NCBI GenBank assembly: GCA_032718475.1
Contig: JAUCBJ010006360.1
Span: forward strand, 1 to 64,000
From: Nemertoderma westbladi
Lineage: Eukaryota; Xenacoelomorpha; Nemertodermatida; Nemertodermatidae
Direction: 5' to 3'
DNA: 64,000 bases
Positions within the stretch are counted from its first letter, which is position 1. Every line of letters begins with the position of its first letter. Made by a program: the position numbers and the translations under genes. The notes beneath the pieces were generated by a model. It was given only the letters and a program-made list of their open reading frames with translations, was not told the DNA's origin and ran no database searches. This document shows, in pieces, positions 43,981 through 56,211 of the stretch.

Positions 43981-46248
43981 GACGTTTCGGCCTAGGACGT
44001 TTCGGTCCAGGACGTTTCGGCCCGGACGATTCGGCCCGGACGATTCGGTCCGGACGTTTCGGCCCATGACTGAAACTGAAAGAAAAGGCCAAGTCGTTTT
44101 ATTATATGATAATAATTATTCATTAAAATTCGACTTATTTCACAATAACATACAAACAACACTAAGTGTTGTTAAGTCTTAATGAAATATCTTTTATGAA
44201 AAGGCTATTTAATTTACCTTTATTACAAAATTAAATAAACAATATGTATGGTGGTACTCTGCTTCCATAGACAATTCGCCATCAATTATGTTTATTACAT
44301 TAGTTAATATTTATAAATATAATCGTAGAACTTCTATCTTGACTACTTTAGAATAGGTGAATCAGAGTTCCTACTATGTAACAATTGTTCTAGTAACGTA
44401 AAAACTTCAAAACAAATATATTGAACAACTTATTCTTAAAATGATTGGTTTATATTTGCTTTGTAAGAAGTGATGATGAGGATGGCATATATTTAAAACT
44501 AGTTGAATAGCTTATAAATCGAAGGAAAATAACTGAATAAAGTAATTGGTTTAATTTTGTAACAATAAGAAAATGATTGCAGGACTGTAAACTAGCACTG
44601 GAATTTCGCATACCGGTAGCAATTCTAGAATAGGTGATATCTCGATATCTGATATCTTGTTTATCACATATGTTCGAACGTCGGAACGTCTTGCTCTTGA
44701 ACGCGAAGGGAGAATAGCACAAAATTACAGTTAAGACGAACAATATCCCGCATTAATTTAGTACTGTATGTTGCAAGTTATATTTTTTTATACTACAGTA
44801 TGTATGAGTTGAGTATGTACAGTATACAGAAGCTTCTGCAAATAAACCTTGTATAACTTAACTACTGATGCCAATTTATCTGCGTCAGGTTCTACTTGTA
44901 TAACCGTATATCACATTCAGGGACAGGTGATAATCTATGAATAATAGCGATTGGAGGTTAAACATTAGTCCTATTTAAAATAATTAATGGGTATTATAAC
45001 GAACCTGTCTTTAGACTGGGTAGTTTTTGTCTAAAGCTGAGGCCGGCAAAAACACGATGGATATATTTACCTATATATATCACTATATATGTCACTATAT
45101 CACTCACTATGTATGTTCACCAAATGGCTTGAAACCACTTGCATGCATTGTAAAATTGTAAACGCAAGTATTTATCAATTGTTGTCTAGTTGTTGAATAA
45201 AAAAGTTGGGAACGATTCGAAGTGCGATATTCGAAATATTTGCATATTTTCAACATTATTGAACGCGAAATTAAATACCCACAACTCCCTTGCTTGAAAT
45301 GTTTTTCAGGTGATTGATATTTAGCAATTATTATGAGGTTACTTACTACTGAAATCTGACAGAATGCCAAACGTATTATTATAGTTCTATCTCTATTCAG
45401 CCAGTTAGTGTAATGTCAAGCAGTACATCATTTATACAGTATATCGTATGTATCTATAGGGCCTAATTGTCATCGTTATAATACTGTCATCAACTTAGGC
45501 TAAGCTCAATTGTAATGCAAAGGCTTAGTAGGTTTTGTATATCTGGGACGTGTACAACAGCTGTCGATTAAACTAACAAAACCATAAAACTGAACCAGGT
45601 TGGCTGCCAGCCGGGTACCAACGGCTGTTGGGTAGACTTAAGGGAACATTTCACAAACTTTCATAGGGCTTGTACATGTACATTATATTGGTTGCTCCGA
45701 TGTTTTTATTAGGCTAACTGAGAATGTATCAGGTATAAATACTGTAATTATAGTGTTCTTTATTTTATTTATCTAATACAGAAAAGACCCCTCCGCAGAA
45801 TAAACTGCTCTTTTGGGCCGTTTCTCAGGTTGCGGATATGGATACCATTTCACACATCATCGTAGTAATTGTGATTATGATTTGTTTGCCTAGGCGAATG
45901 TGTATTACATTAGATGGGAGGCAGTTTGTTTGGTTGATGCAAGTCATTCTTGGTTTGCATCTTCCAATCCCATCTGTTTCTTGGAGTCTGTGTAAGACAG
46001 GTTCGTTTAAAGCCATCTTGATGGCGTTCTAGTAATTAACAGTTAAATGTATTAAAATTATATGCATATAATTAACAGTTAAAAGTATTAAAATTATATG
46101 CATATAATCTTCTACATATTACATTGTGTAGACTAAACTTTATATTTGTAAAGTGAATCTTTGGGCCAAAACGTCCGACAAACAAATCTTATATTTAACT
46201 CATTAGACCGAAACGTCCTAGGCCAAAACGTCTTAGACCGAAACGTCT
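43981..46248. mobile_element. Foldback/MITE-like element FB3 (B)
   Basis: As at 8631-9834, with the same end arrays (GACGTTTCGGCC/GGCCGAAACGTC) but about 1 kb longer because of the insertion at about 44999-46030. Confidence 0.65.
44999..46006. mobile_element. Copy-B-specific 1-kb insertion
   Basis: Absent from copy A at about 9660. ACGAACCTGTCTT at 44999-45011 is matched by its reverse complement at 45994-46006. About 30 further bases follow before shared sequence resumes, and about 50 bp of flank (AATTAACAGTTAAA) are duplicated. The interior has short frames on both strands, none recognised. Confidence 0.6.
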
Positions 46249-47011
46249 GTTACCCAAGTTGGAAAAAAAGCAGGATAGTGGTGGGTGGGTCTCGTACTGG
46301 TAATGCAGGTTCAGCTCCTTTTATCACCATTGGCTAAGTAATGTGCCTTGAGCACCTGCTGCCAGACCCACGTAGCAGTGAAGTTGGCTACTTCCAAATG
46401 CATAGGTCGAAAACTACATTATAACCATAGCCTTTGATTAGTAGATAACGTTCTCTATGGCAAAGTCCTAGGATACTGCAAGCTACAAACGACTTGACAT
46501 TGACAGGTTTAACCACATTACTGCCATAATGGTAGTATGAAACTTCAACTCGGCTACTTCCCCCTATGTGATATAAAGCACATAAATGTAACTGCATTAC
46601 ATATTGTAAGTGGATTCAATTCCACTTCATTACCCACCAGAAAATGGGACCAGTGGCATTTTACTAATGTAGTTGGGGATACGAGATTACCAATATTAAT
46701 CTCGCCTCATAACCAACTTTGGGGGGGCGACACAAGCCCTAAAGTCCCAAAGAGAGGTGAGAGGTCAAACCACCTCGGAGGGAATACAGCTAGTAGAGGC
46801 TAGCAGCAGGGGGAAACACTCACGGGGTGTGCCAAAGTGACAATTAGTATACTAGCCAATAGCAGGGAGGGAAGCACGTGATTAGAGATAGGAAAGCATC
46901 CACTGGGTACAGAGGGCCAAGTACAGTAAGAGGTGAAACCAATATCTGTGTGTATCAATCATATATTATTCTGCATTACTGATTTACCGGTCAGTTCATT
47001 AGTTACACAGT

Positions 47012-47290
47012 TAAAAAAAGTAAAGTAAATTTTCTTCGGCCGCTAGGCCAGGGATTACGCACAAAGTCTGACGACTTATTTCCAGTGCGGTTCCCCCAGA
47101 ACTTTACTCCCCAGAGGAAACTCCAGTACTAATTTAGCTACCACTTAAGGATGCAAGGCAGAGATGCGCCCTGACTGGTCCCTTTAAAGCATTCGTGCCG
47201 AAACGAAAACTGCCCTGGCCCATGTGAGGATCGAACCCACGACCTATGGGAGATGTGAATTCAATGCAACCACTACACCAAGGTGGAACC
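47012..47290 (-). mobile_element. tRNA-derived SINE (B)
   Basis: Counterpart of 10598-10876, nearly identical, so inserted before the duplication. Confidence 0.8.
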
Positions 47291-47562
47291 TTTGTTGCAG
47301 ACCGGTCATAGTTTATGACCGTCACCGCCACCGATTAATATCTGTATTTTTCTGCTGTTACTGATTATCGTGATATCCATGACATACTGATTGTGCTATT
47401 ATCGTTCGGAGTATTAATATTGAGAAACAGAAAACTCTATTATTTTCCCTGACGGCCTTCGGCCAAAGCGAACTAGTGCAACTGCCCAGCAGAACGGTGA
47501 CGCGTACAAATCTAACCCGGTCAAGATCTTAGGATCCCGTCACACATATCCAAGTCACTTAC

Positions 47563-48253
47563 CATTAGCTATTAGGAATTCCACGATGTTTAAAGAACTC
47601 CGGTTACGTATCGCAACATGTAGAGGTGACTCACCCAGTGGGTAGCTGACCCACTGAGGAGCCGAAGTTAGAGACAAACCTTCACCGAACAGTCGCACCA
47701 GTTCTAGAATATTCGACTCCCTAATAGCACATTCTAATGGCCCAACTGAAGATCCCGAACTATCTCGACTCGACTTAACTACGAATAATTTCTGAATATA
47801 TTTGCTCCTGATATAATCCCCACGCGTCTCCATACTGCTACTCTTAGTTGGCTTCACGATGGGGTCTAGAATATTTTCTTCGAAAATACCGTTTATTAGC
47901 TGGTTGCCCAGGGTTATGGCTAACAGGAGTTCGGCCGTGCCCAGGTTATCAAGGTCGAGTGAACGCACTCGCGAGTACTGAACCCCGAGTTCTCGGTGAA
48001 CCCCAGAGCACTCGATACAGAGTAGAATCCCGAGGTTGGTGGATAACCATGTGGGATCCTCTGTGTCGCAGTCCGCACACACCTGGTTGCCTGGCAACCG
48101 ACGGACCTGGGCCACTATGGTCTTGGTTAGTTCCCGAAGGACTGTGGCCCCTCCTACATCTGTTTCTGGACATTCGAACACGGCATTCAGGGCGTCCTGC
48201 TTGCTGTTGTTGATCACGGATACCCAGGCCTCCATATCGTCCTCATCAGCAGC
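47563..48253 (-). CDS. ASAP: ASAP exon: end of PH, ArfGAP domain, first ankyrin (copy B)
   Basis: Protein identical to the copy A exon (11150-11840), with zinc-finger cysteines, arginine finger, TTTACAG acceptor and GTAAGT donor all conserved. It joins the PH exon in phase 0 (FQ|AADEDD) and the SH3 exon in phase 1. Confidence 0.96.
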
Positions 48254-48614
48254 CTGTAAACAAATTATTTAAGTAATTAATTCAGACAGAGTTACTAATT
48301 ATTTATTAACGTTAAAGATGCAAGGATTAAATAATTCAACAATGACTGCGACATTATAATCATTCAATCTATATTCACACCTACTAATAGGTTAACAATT
48401 TACGATTGTCGGAATCATGTTTGTTTAGGTCAACTTTGAAACCTTGACGGATATTATTGATGTAATTAGTTGTTTGAACGAACTGTCACTAAATTATCAA
48501 CATATCATGGTCTACATTTATCTTGAAGCTTGAACATAATGTTATACAATGTAAAACACAAAGGTTAGAACCTATTTTTATGTTTTTATATCCAACACTT
48601 TAAAGCTTTTCTTT

Positions 48615-51250
48615 GGGATTGAAGTGGGACCGGATTGAAGTGGGACCGGATTGAAGTGGGACCGGTTTGAAGTGGGACCGGATTGAAGTGGGACCGGTTT
48701 GAAGTGGGACCGGATTGAAGTGGGACCGGATTGAAGTTGGATCGGATTGAAGTGGGACCGGATTGAAGTGGGACCGGTTTGAAGTGGGACCGGTTTGAAG
48801 TGGGACCGGATTGAAGTGGGACCGGATTGAAGTGGGACCGGATTGAAGTGGGACCGGATTGAAGTGGGACCGGTTTGAAGTGGGACCGGATTGAAGTGGG
48901 ACCGGATTGAAGTGGGACCGGATTGAAGTGGGACCGGATTGAAGTGGGACCGGATTGAAGTGGGACCGGATTGAAGTGGGACCGGATTGAAGTGGGACCG
49001 GATTGAAGTTGGATCGGATTGAAGTGGGACCGGATTGAAGTTGGATCGGATTGAAGTGGGACCGGATTGAAGTGGGACCGGATTGAAGTGGGACCGGATT
49101 GAAGTTGGATCGGATTGAAGTGGGACCGGATTGAAGTGGGACCAGATTGAAGTGGGACCGGATTGAAGTGGGACCGGATTGAAGTGGGACCGGATTGAAG
49201 TGGGACCGGATTGAAGTGGGACCGGATTGAAGTGGGACCGGATTGAAGTTGGATCGGATTGAAGTGGGACCGGATTGAAGTGGGACCGGATTGAAGTGGG
49301 ACCGGATTGAAGTTGGATCGGATTGAAGTGGGACCGGACCGGATTGAAGTGGGACCGGATTGAAGTGGGACCGGATTGAAGTTGGATCGGATTGAAGTGG
49401 GACCGGATTGAAGTGGGACCGGATTGACGTGGGACCGGATTGAAGTGGGACCGGATTGAAGTGGGACCGGATTGAAGTTGGATCGGATTGAAGTGGGACC
49501 GGATTGAAGTGGGACCGGATTGACGTGGGACCGGATTGAAGTTGGATCGGATTGAAGTGGGACCGGACCGGATTGAAGTGGGACCGGATTGAAGTGGGAC
49601 CGGATTGAAGTTGGATCGGATTGAAGTGGGACCGGATTGACGTGGGACCGGATTGAAGTGGGACCGGATTGACGTGGGACCGGATTGAAGTGGGACCGGA
49701 TTGAAGTGGGACCGGATTGAAGTTGGATCGGATTGAAGTTGGATCGGATTGAAGTGGGACCGGATTGAAGTTGGATCGGATTGAAGTTGGATCGGATTGA
49801 AGTGGGACCGGATTGAAGTGGGACCGGATTGAAGTGGGACCGGATTGAAGTGGGACCGGATTGAAGTGGGACCGGATTGAAGTTGGATCGGATTGAAGTT
49901 GGATCGGATTGAAGTGGGACCGGATTGAAGTGGGACCGGATTGAAGTGGGACCGGATTGAAGTTGGATCGGATTGAAGTGGGACCGGATTGAAGTGGGAC
50001 CGGATTGAAGTGGGACCGGATTGAAGTTGGATCGGATTGAAGTGGGACCGGATTGAAGTGGGACCGGATTGAAGTGGGACCGGATTGAAGTTGGATCGGA
50101 TTGAAGTGGGACCGGATTGAAGTTGGATCGGATTGAAGTGGGACCGGATTGAAGTGGGACCGGATTGAAGTGGGACCGGATTGAAGTTGGATCGGATTGA
50201 AGTGGGACCGGTTTGAAGTGGGACCGGATTGAAGTTGGATCGGATTGAAGTGGGACCGGATTGAAGTTGGATCGGATAGAAGTGGGACCGGATTGAAGTG
50301 GGACCGGATTGAAGTTGGACCGGATTGAAGTGGGACCGGATTGAAGTTGGATCGGATTGAAGTGGGACCGGATTGAAGTGGGACCGGATTGAAGTGGGAC
50401 CGGATTGAAGTGGGACCGGATTGAAGTTGGATCGGATTGAAGTGGGACCGGATTGAAGTGGGACCGGATTGAAGTGGGACCGGATTGAAGTTGGATCGGA
50501 TTGAAGTGGGACCGGATTGAAGTGGGACCGGATTGAAGTGGGACCGGATTGAAGTTGGATCGGATTGAAGTGGGACCGGATTGAAGTTGGATCGGATTGA
50601 AGTGGGACCGGAATGAAGTGGGACCGGATAGAAGTGGGACCGGATTGAAGTGGGACCGGATTGAAGTTGGATCGGATAGAAGTGGGACCGGATTGAAGTG
50701 GGACCGGATTGAAGTTGGACCGGATTGAAGTGGGACCGGATTGAAGTTGGATCGGATTGAAGTGGGACCGGATTGAAGTGGGACCGGATTGAAGTGGGAC
50801 CGGATTGAAGTTGGATCGGATTGAAGTGGGACCGGATTGAAGTGGGACCGGATTGAAGTGGGACCGGTTTGAAGTGGGACCGGATTGAAGTGGGACCGGA
50901 TTGAAGTGGGACCGGATTGAAGTTGGATCGGATAGAAGTGGGACCGGATTGAAGTGGGACCGGATTGAAGTTGGACCGGATTGAAGTGGGACCGGATTGA
51001 AGTTGGATCGGATTGAAGTGGGACCGGATTGAAGTGGGACCGGATTGAAGTGGGACCGGATTGAAGTTGGATCGGATTGAAGTGGGACCGGATTGAAGTG
51101 GGACCGGATTGAAGTGGGACCGGATTGAAGTGGGACCGGATTGAAGTGGGACCGGATTGAAGTGGGACCGGATTGAAGTGGGACCGGATTGAAGTGGGAC
51201 CGGATTGAAGTGGGACCGGATTGAAGTGGGACCGGATTGAAGTGGGACCA
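48615..51250. repeat. 16-bp minisatellite, about 165 units (B)
   Basis: Same unit and variants as at 12202-14762, 75 bp longer. The gain fits five extra 16-bp units minus one 5-bp ACCGG junction insert: copy A has three such junctions and copy B two. The long minus-strand frames are by-products. Confidence 0.97.
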
Positions 51251-51659
51251 TGACAACACAAAAGGCGATTCAGAAAGTATCATTTTTGCAATTGGCTTTA
51301 AGGGCAAATACTAGTACCGAAAAGGCCGGCAACAGGCTACAGCCAATCATTGGCATTCTAAAACTCAACTCGGATAGACTAGTTGAATTTCGTTAAACTG
51401 AAAAGGAGTGAAAGAAGCGGTGTTTTCCGCTTACTTTATTTTTTATCGAATAGTCCTATTTATTATTATATTTTTCTATACTCACTCATTTATTTTATAA
51501 ATAAAATATTTCGCAGTTTTACTACTGGGGAGTTTAATGAATATCGTGCGCCGTCCCACTCACGCCAGGCTTTCCGGCCATGTGTAGTTATAATTAATAA
51601 TAAAATTGTAGTAATAAAAAAGGTGTTGTCCTTCCTTGCCGAACATCCGTACAACAGAC

Positions 51660-51911
51660 CTGGAACCTATAGATTCGAGTCATTGTTCCCGGTATTACAT
51701 CAAATGATTTCGAATCATCTAGGGGATTTACTTTAGATGTCAATAGATTTATCTTAGTGGGTGGTTTCGTTGAATTATTGGGCTGCTGTATCAGTAGATA
51801 TCCCCCGTAGATGGTACACATTCGGCGTTGCCACACTTTACGAAGACCACCTTCGCTGCGTTTCAATAAAGTTCCAGACTTCTCACTTCCATACTTCCGA
51901 TTGCCTTGTTC
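51660..51911 (-). CDS. ASAP: ASAP PH-domain exon (copy B)
   Basis: Same 84-codon exon as at 15172-15423. It should be spliced to the donor at 58696/58695 across a 6.8-kb intron filled by foldback element FB5 and the 27-bp minisatellite. The joined text YQLHQ|EQGNRKYGSEK fits the BAR-PH linker of the ASAP family. Confidence 0.94.
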
Positions 51912-52223
51912 CTAAAACGATGAAATTTGAAATAATTATTCGAGACAATTATATTCATACAAACATAAAAAATACTAATAACCATATAATATTTTATTTC
52001 ATGTCGGAGTGAAATATGCTGTGAAATAAAGAGAACTCAATAATGGGCTATGGGATGGGCTGTTATAATAATAAAAACAATAAAAAAATAAATAATCAAA
52101 TAAATAGAAAAATAAATAAATAGTTAAAATAAAAACTCACTTCCCAACCGTGACAGAAAAATAGTAAAATCATAACTCAACTCAAAATCGTCAACTCTGT
52201 GGAAATAGCGCTCACACCATTGT

Positions 52224-52970
52224 GTAACACAATGGGACGCAGGCAACACACGGCCGTGGGGTCTTCGCGCAGCACAAAGGGACGCAGGTAACACACGGTC
52301 GTGGGGTCTTCGCGCAGCACGAAGGGACGCAGGTAACACACGGTCGTGGGGTCTTCGCGCAGCACGAAGGGACGCAGGTAACACACGGTCGTGGGGTCTT
52401 CGCGCAGCACGAAGGGACGCAGGTAACACACGGTCGTGGGGTCTTCGCGCAGCACGAAGGGACGCAGGTAACACACGGTCGTGGGGTCTTCGCGCAGCAC
52501 GAAGGGACGCAGGTAACACACGGTCGTGGGGTCTTCGCGCAGCACAAAGGGACGCAGGTAACACACGGTCGTGGGGTCTTCGCGCAGCACAAAGGGACGC
52601 AGGTAACACACGGTCGTGGGGTCTTCGCGCAGCACAAAGGGACACAGGTAACACACGGTCGTGGGGTCTTCGCGCAGCACGAAGGGAAGCAGGTAACACA
52701 CGGTCGTGGGGTCTTCGCGCAGCACGATGGGACGCAGGTAACACACGGTCGTGGGGTCTTCGCGCAGCACGAAGGGACGCAGGTAACACACGGTCGTGTG
52801 GTCTTCGCGCAGCACGATGGGACGCAGGTAACACACGGTCGTGGGGTCTTCGCGCAGCACAAAGGGACGCAGGTAACACACGGTCGTGTGGTCTTCGCGC
52901 AGCACGAAGGGACGCAGGTAACACACGGTCGTGGGGTCTTCGCGCAGCACGAAGGGACGCAGGTAACACA
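52224..52970. repeat. 45-bp minisatellite, about 16-17 units
   Basis: The unit contains GTCTTCGCGCAGCACGAAGG and GACGCAGGTAACACACGGTC. The FB5 right arm has a single degenerate counterpart near 57048-57090 (TGTTGCCTGCGCAC). As 45 is a multiple of 3, frames on both strands stay open with a 15-residue period. GC-rich compared with its surroundings. Confidence 0.95.
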
Positions 52971-53200
52971 TGAAGAAGTGAAGTTAGTTAAAAAGTAATC
53001 TAAATAAGGAAATGTGTGTTATCTGTCACGGATGGGACACAATTTCCAAAATCTAACTTGGATTTGTCAATTTTTATTGAAAATTATTTTCTGCAAGATT
53101 TATGGACATTTTTACAAGATTTGTGAACTTTTTTTGAAAATTCTTCAACTTTCATTGAACATTTATTGAAGATTCATTAACTTTTATTGAAGATTCTTGG

Positions 53201-53530
53201 GTTGCAGGTGATGGTATGGACGACGGACGCAGTGGAGGGACAGGGGGGTGGAGAAGTAGGGCGTGGTATGGACGTAGAGGAGGGGCAGACTGTGTTACAG
53301 ATGGTGAGGTGGGGTTGCAGGTGGTGGTATGGACGACGGACGCAGTGGAGGGACATGGGGGTGGAGAAGTAGGGCGTGGTATGGACGTAGAGGAGGGGCA
53401 GACTGTGTTACAGATGGTGAGGTGGGGTTGCAGGTGGTGGTATGGAAGACGGACGTAGTGGAGGGACATGGGGGTGGAGAAGAAGGGCGTGGTATGGACG
53501 TAGAGGAGGGGCAGACTGTGTTACAGGTCG
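53201..53530. repeat. 113-bp tandem repeat, 3 units
   Basis: Starts at 53201, 53314 and 53427, each with GTTGCAGGTG(A/G)TGGTATGG. On the minus strand the unit encodes text such as HTTCNTVCPSSTSIP, related to the short frame in the FB5 right arm, where only one copy exists. Confidence 0.92.
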
Positions 53531-54437
53531 TATGGATGTGTAGGGACAAAGGGCTGGAGAATTGGCAGATGATGCTAGCAGCAGCGTTATATTCTACGGG
53601 AATGACGGTGAAGAATTTTTTGGATTTGACAGTCAGGGATGCATTCTATGGGTTTGATTGATAACAGATGCTTATAAAGATATATTTTCTTTAGAGCATC
53701 GCATAGTCAATGGTACGATATGTGGAAATGTTTGAATTTAAAAAAGTTGTACTTTACATGTTTTGCGAAGTGTCTTACTTATTTGAAACAAATTACCAAT
53801 AATTTTTCGCAGTAAATCTTAAGAAACCGACTGGGAAATGGCTCTCGATTAGCTCAAAAGTAAAAAGATTCATTTTCAGTTTTCTCCATACTTGCTTGCA
53901 GCTATATTAAAACCATTTCATTGCCGAATTATCTTATATAATAAACGCGATCACGACATATAAATTCCACCATTTCAATATACTGTATTTCTAGCTTTTA
54001 TTTTCATTTAAAATCGTCAAGGATGGGACACATTCTCGATTTTGACATTCAATAACTTGAGAGCGGATTAATGTAATTCCGGACAGGAAGCAGATTGTAT
54101 TTTTAAGTATGATTGCCGACCGTTTTAATCAGCATGTCCACTCAGCTCAGAAGTGATCGTGAATATGAAAACTTGTCACAGATCGGACTGGGTTTTTATT
54201 TTGGCATTAACCCATATCACGGCGTGAAATAAAGTAACAGTATTCTTTCAGTATGATTGTTCCGTATTCTACTGTCACGCTGAGGTAGGTCTAACAGTAA
54301 GTCACGCCTAGTGTAGGCAGTGGCGGACGGTTGTTACCGGTACGGTACCGGCATAATATATGAGTACTAATTAATAAAATATCGAAACTTAAAAATAAAA
54401 CGACATATTCGATTTAAATGTTCACTTTCACGATCTC

Positions 54438-54560
54438 GATCGTGTAAATAATCCAACTCGAGCCGGCGTGAAATACAATTCGTGTAAATAATCCAACTCG
54501 AGCCGGCGTGAAATACAATTCGTGTAAATAATCCAACACGAGCCGGCGTGAAATACAATG
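54438..54560. repeat. 40-bp tandem repeat, 3 units, at FB5 centre
   Basis: CGTGTAAATAATCCAACTCG followed by AGCCGGCGTGAAATACAATT, three times, one unit with AACACG. Confidence 0.95.
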
Positions 54561-55521
54561 CTACTTTATTTAAATTTAATATATTGTTAATATTTTCCCG
54601 TCGGCGGGTTGCCATGTATTTGGTTTAAAAATATGTACGGCAAAGTATATATGCAATGTATATGGCAAAGGCCATGGCCATCTTAATTAAGCCTCACCTC
54701 ATTAAACAATTAATGTCAAAATAAAGTCCCATCCATGAAAATTTGAAAATATTTACATTTTTCATCTTCACTTCTCAGCTGAGTGGACATGCTGATTAAA
54801 AAGTTCGAAAATCATACTTAAACAATCTGTTTCCTTCCCCAAATTACATTAATCCGTTCTCGAGTTATCGCATATCGAAATCAAAAATAGGGTCTATCAT
54901 GGCATGGTGTCCCATCCGTGACATCTTTAATTGAAAATAAAAGCTAGAAATATATTGAAATGGTGGAATTTATATGTCGCGATCGCGTTTATAATATACG
55001 ATACCACATATTTCGGCAATGATATGGCTCTAATATAGCTGCAATAATGGAGAAAACTGAAAATTTCGTCATGGATGGAACATTTTTTTGTATAACAATC
55101 TTTAAACTTTTAATCTAAACTAGAGCAAATTTCTTAACATTTACTGCGAAAAATTATTTGCAATTTGATTCATATTAGTAAGACACTTCTTCGCAAAACA
55201 TGTAAAGTACAACTTTTCTAAATTCAAAAATTTCCATGTATTGAACCATTGAATATCTTTATAACCCAATTTTTCACCCCAAATCGCTTTAAATAATGCA
55301 ATATTTTTACATTATCATTTATTCATCTAGTGAATTAATCTAAATCAGCACGAAGGCTAGATCATTCATTACCAAGCATTACCGTCAAACCCATAGAATA
55401 GCGCTGATGCTAGCATCCCCCTTCTCCATCACTTTCTCCCTCAACGACCAATTGATCTGCAACACCTTCTCCACTCCCTTGGCCCTCCACCACGTCCATA
55501 CCACCTACAACACCAACGCAA

Positions 55522-56211
55522 GCCGGCATAGCATTCTTAATACACGCTGCATTATTGGGCTTGCCAATTGCGGATTGCATGGTGGTGGGTGGTGGAAAAA
55601 TACTTTTTGTTAAGCCAGCATATCATCTTAGTGTGCAGATTCAATGAAGCAGGCCGATTATACAGTAGTAGTAACACCAACTGTAACGCCAGGCCGATTA
55701 TACAGTAGTAGTAACACCAACTGTAACGCCAGGCCGATTATACAGTAGTAGTAACACCAACTGTAACGCCAGGCCGATTATACAGTAGTAGTAACACCAA
55801 CTGTAACGCCCGGCCGATTATACAGTAGTAGTAACACCAACTGTAACGCCAGGCCGATTATACAGTAGTAGTAACACCAACTGTAACGCCAGGCCGATTA
55901 TACAGTAGTAGTAACACCAACTGTAACGCCAGGCCGATTATACAGTAGTAGTAACACCAACTGTAACGCCAGGCCGATTATACAGTAGTAGTAACACCAA
56001 CTGTAACGCCAGGCCGATTATACAGTAGTAGTAACACCAACTGTAACGCCAGGCCGATTATACAGTAGTAGTAACACCAACTGTAACGCCAGGCCGATTA
56101 TACAGTAGTAGTAACACCAACTGTAACGCCCGGCCGATTATACAGTAGTAGTAACACCAACTGTAACGCCAGGCCGATTATACAGTAGTAGTAACACCAA
56201 CTGTAACGCAA
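55522..56211. mobile_element. Insertion with 7-bp duplication, ending in a tandem array
   Basis: Flanked by AACGCAA at 55515-55521 and 56205-56211. The first 130 bp resemble a degenerate LINE 3' end (CATAGCATTCTTAATACACG, then GAAGCAGGCCGATTATACAG compared with the family tail GCAGCATGCCGATCCTAG). The remainder is the 40-bp array. Confidence 0.65.
55651..56210. repeat. 40-bp minisatellite, 14 units
   Basis: Exactly 14 units of AGGCCGATTATACAGTAGTA plus GTAACACCAACTGTAACGCC. Only isolated differences (CGGCC for AGGCC in two units), so it is young. It looks like an expanded LINE-tail segment. Confidence 0.97.

Larger units (their letters stand above)
29207..52113. repeat. Segmental duplication, copy B
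   Basis: Same-orientation counterpart of 1-15625. The coordinate offset steps from about 29206 at the left to 35349 across the last ASAP exon, 36414 across the ArfGAP region and 36488 at the PH exon. The steps are explained by inserts private to B (30335-30967, 31736-33251, 34029-34245, 37582-41672, about 44999-46030) and by 75 extra bases in the 16-bp array. Homology ends at 52113, only 37 bp before the foldback element that starts at 52150. Confidence 0.95.

Noticed and set aside
52124-52971. 281-codon and 264-codon minus frames with a 15-residue period
   Set aside because: By-products of the 45-bp repeat inside the FB5 arm. Two frames are open at once.
55651-56210. Regular 40-bp repeats resembling a CRISPR array
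   Set aside because: The units are contiguous with no unique spacers, and the genome is eukaryotic.
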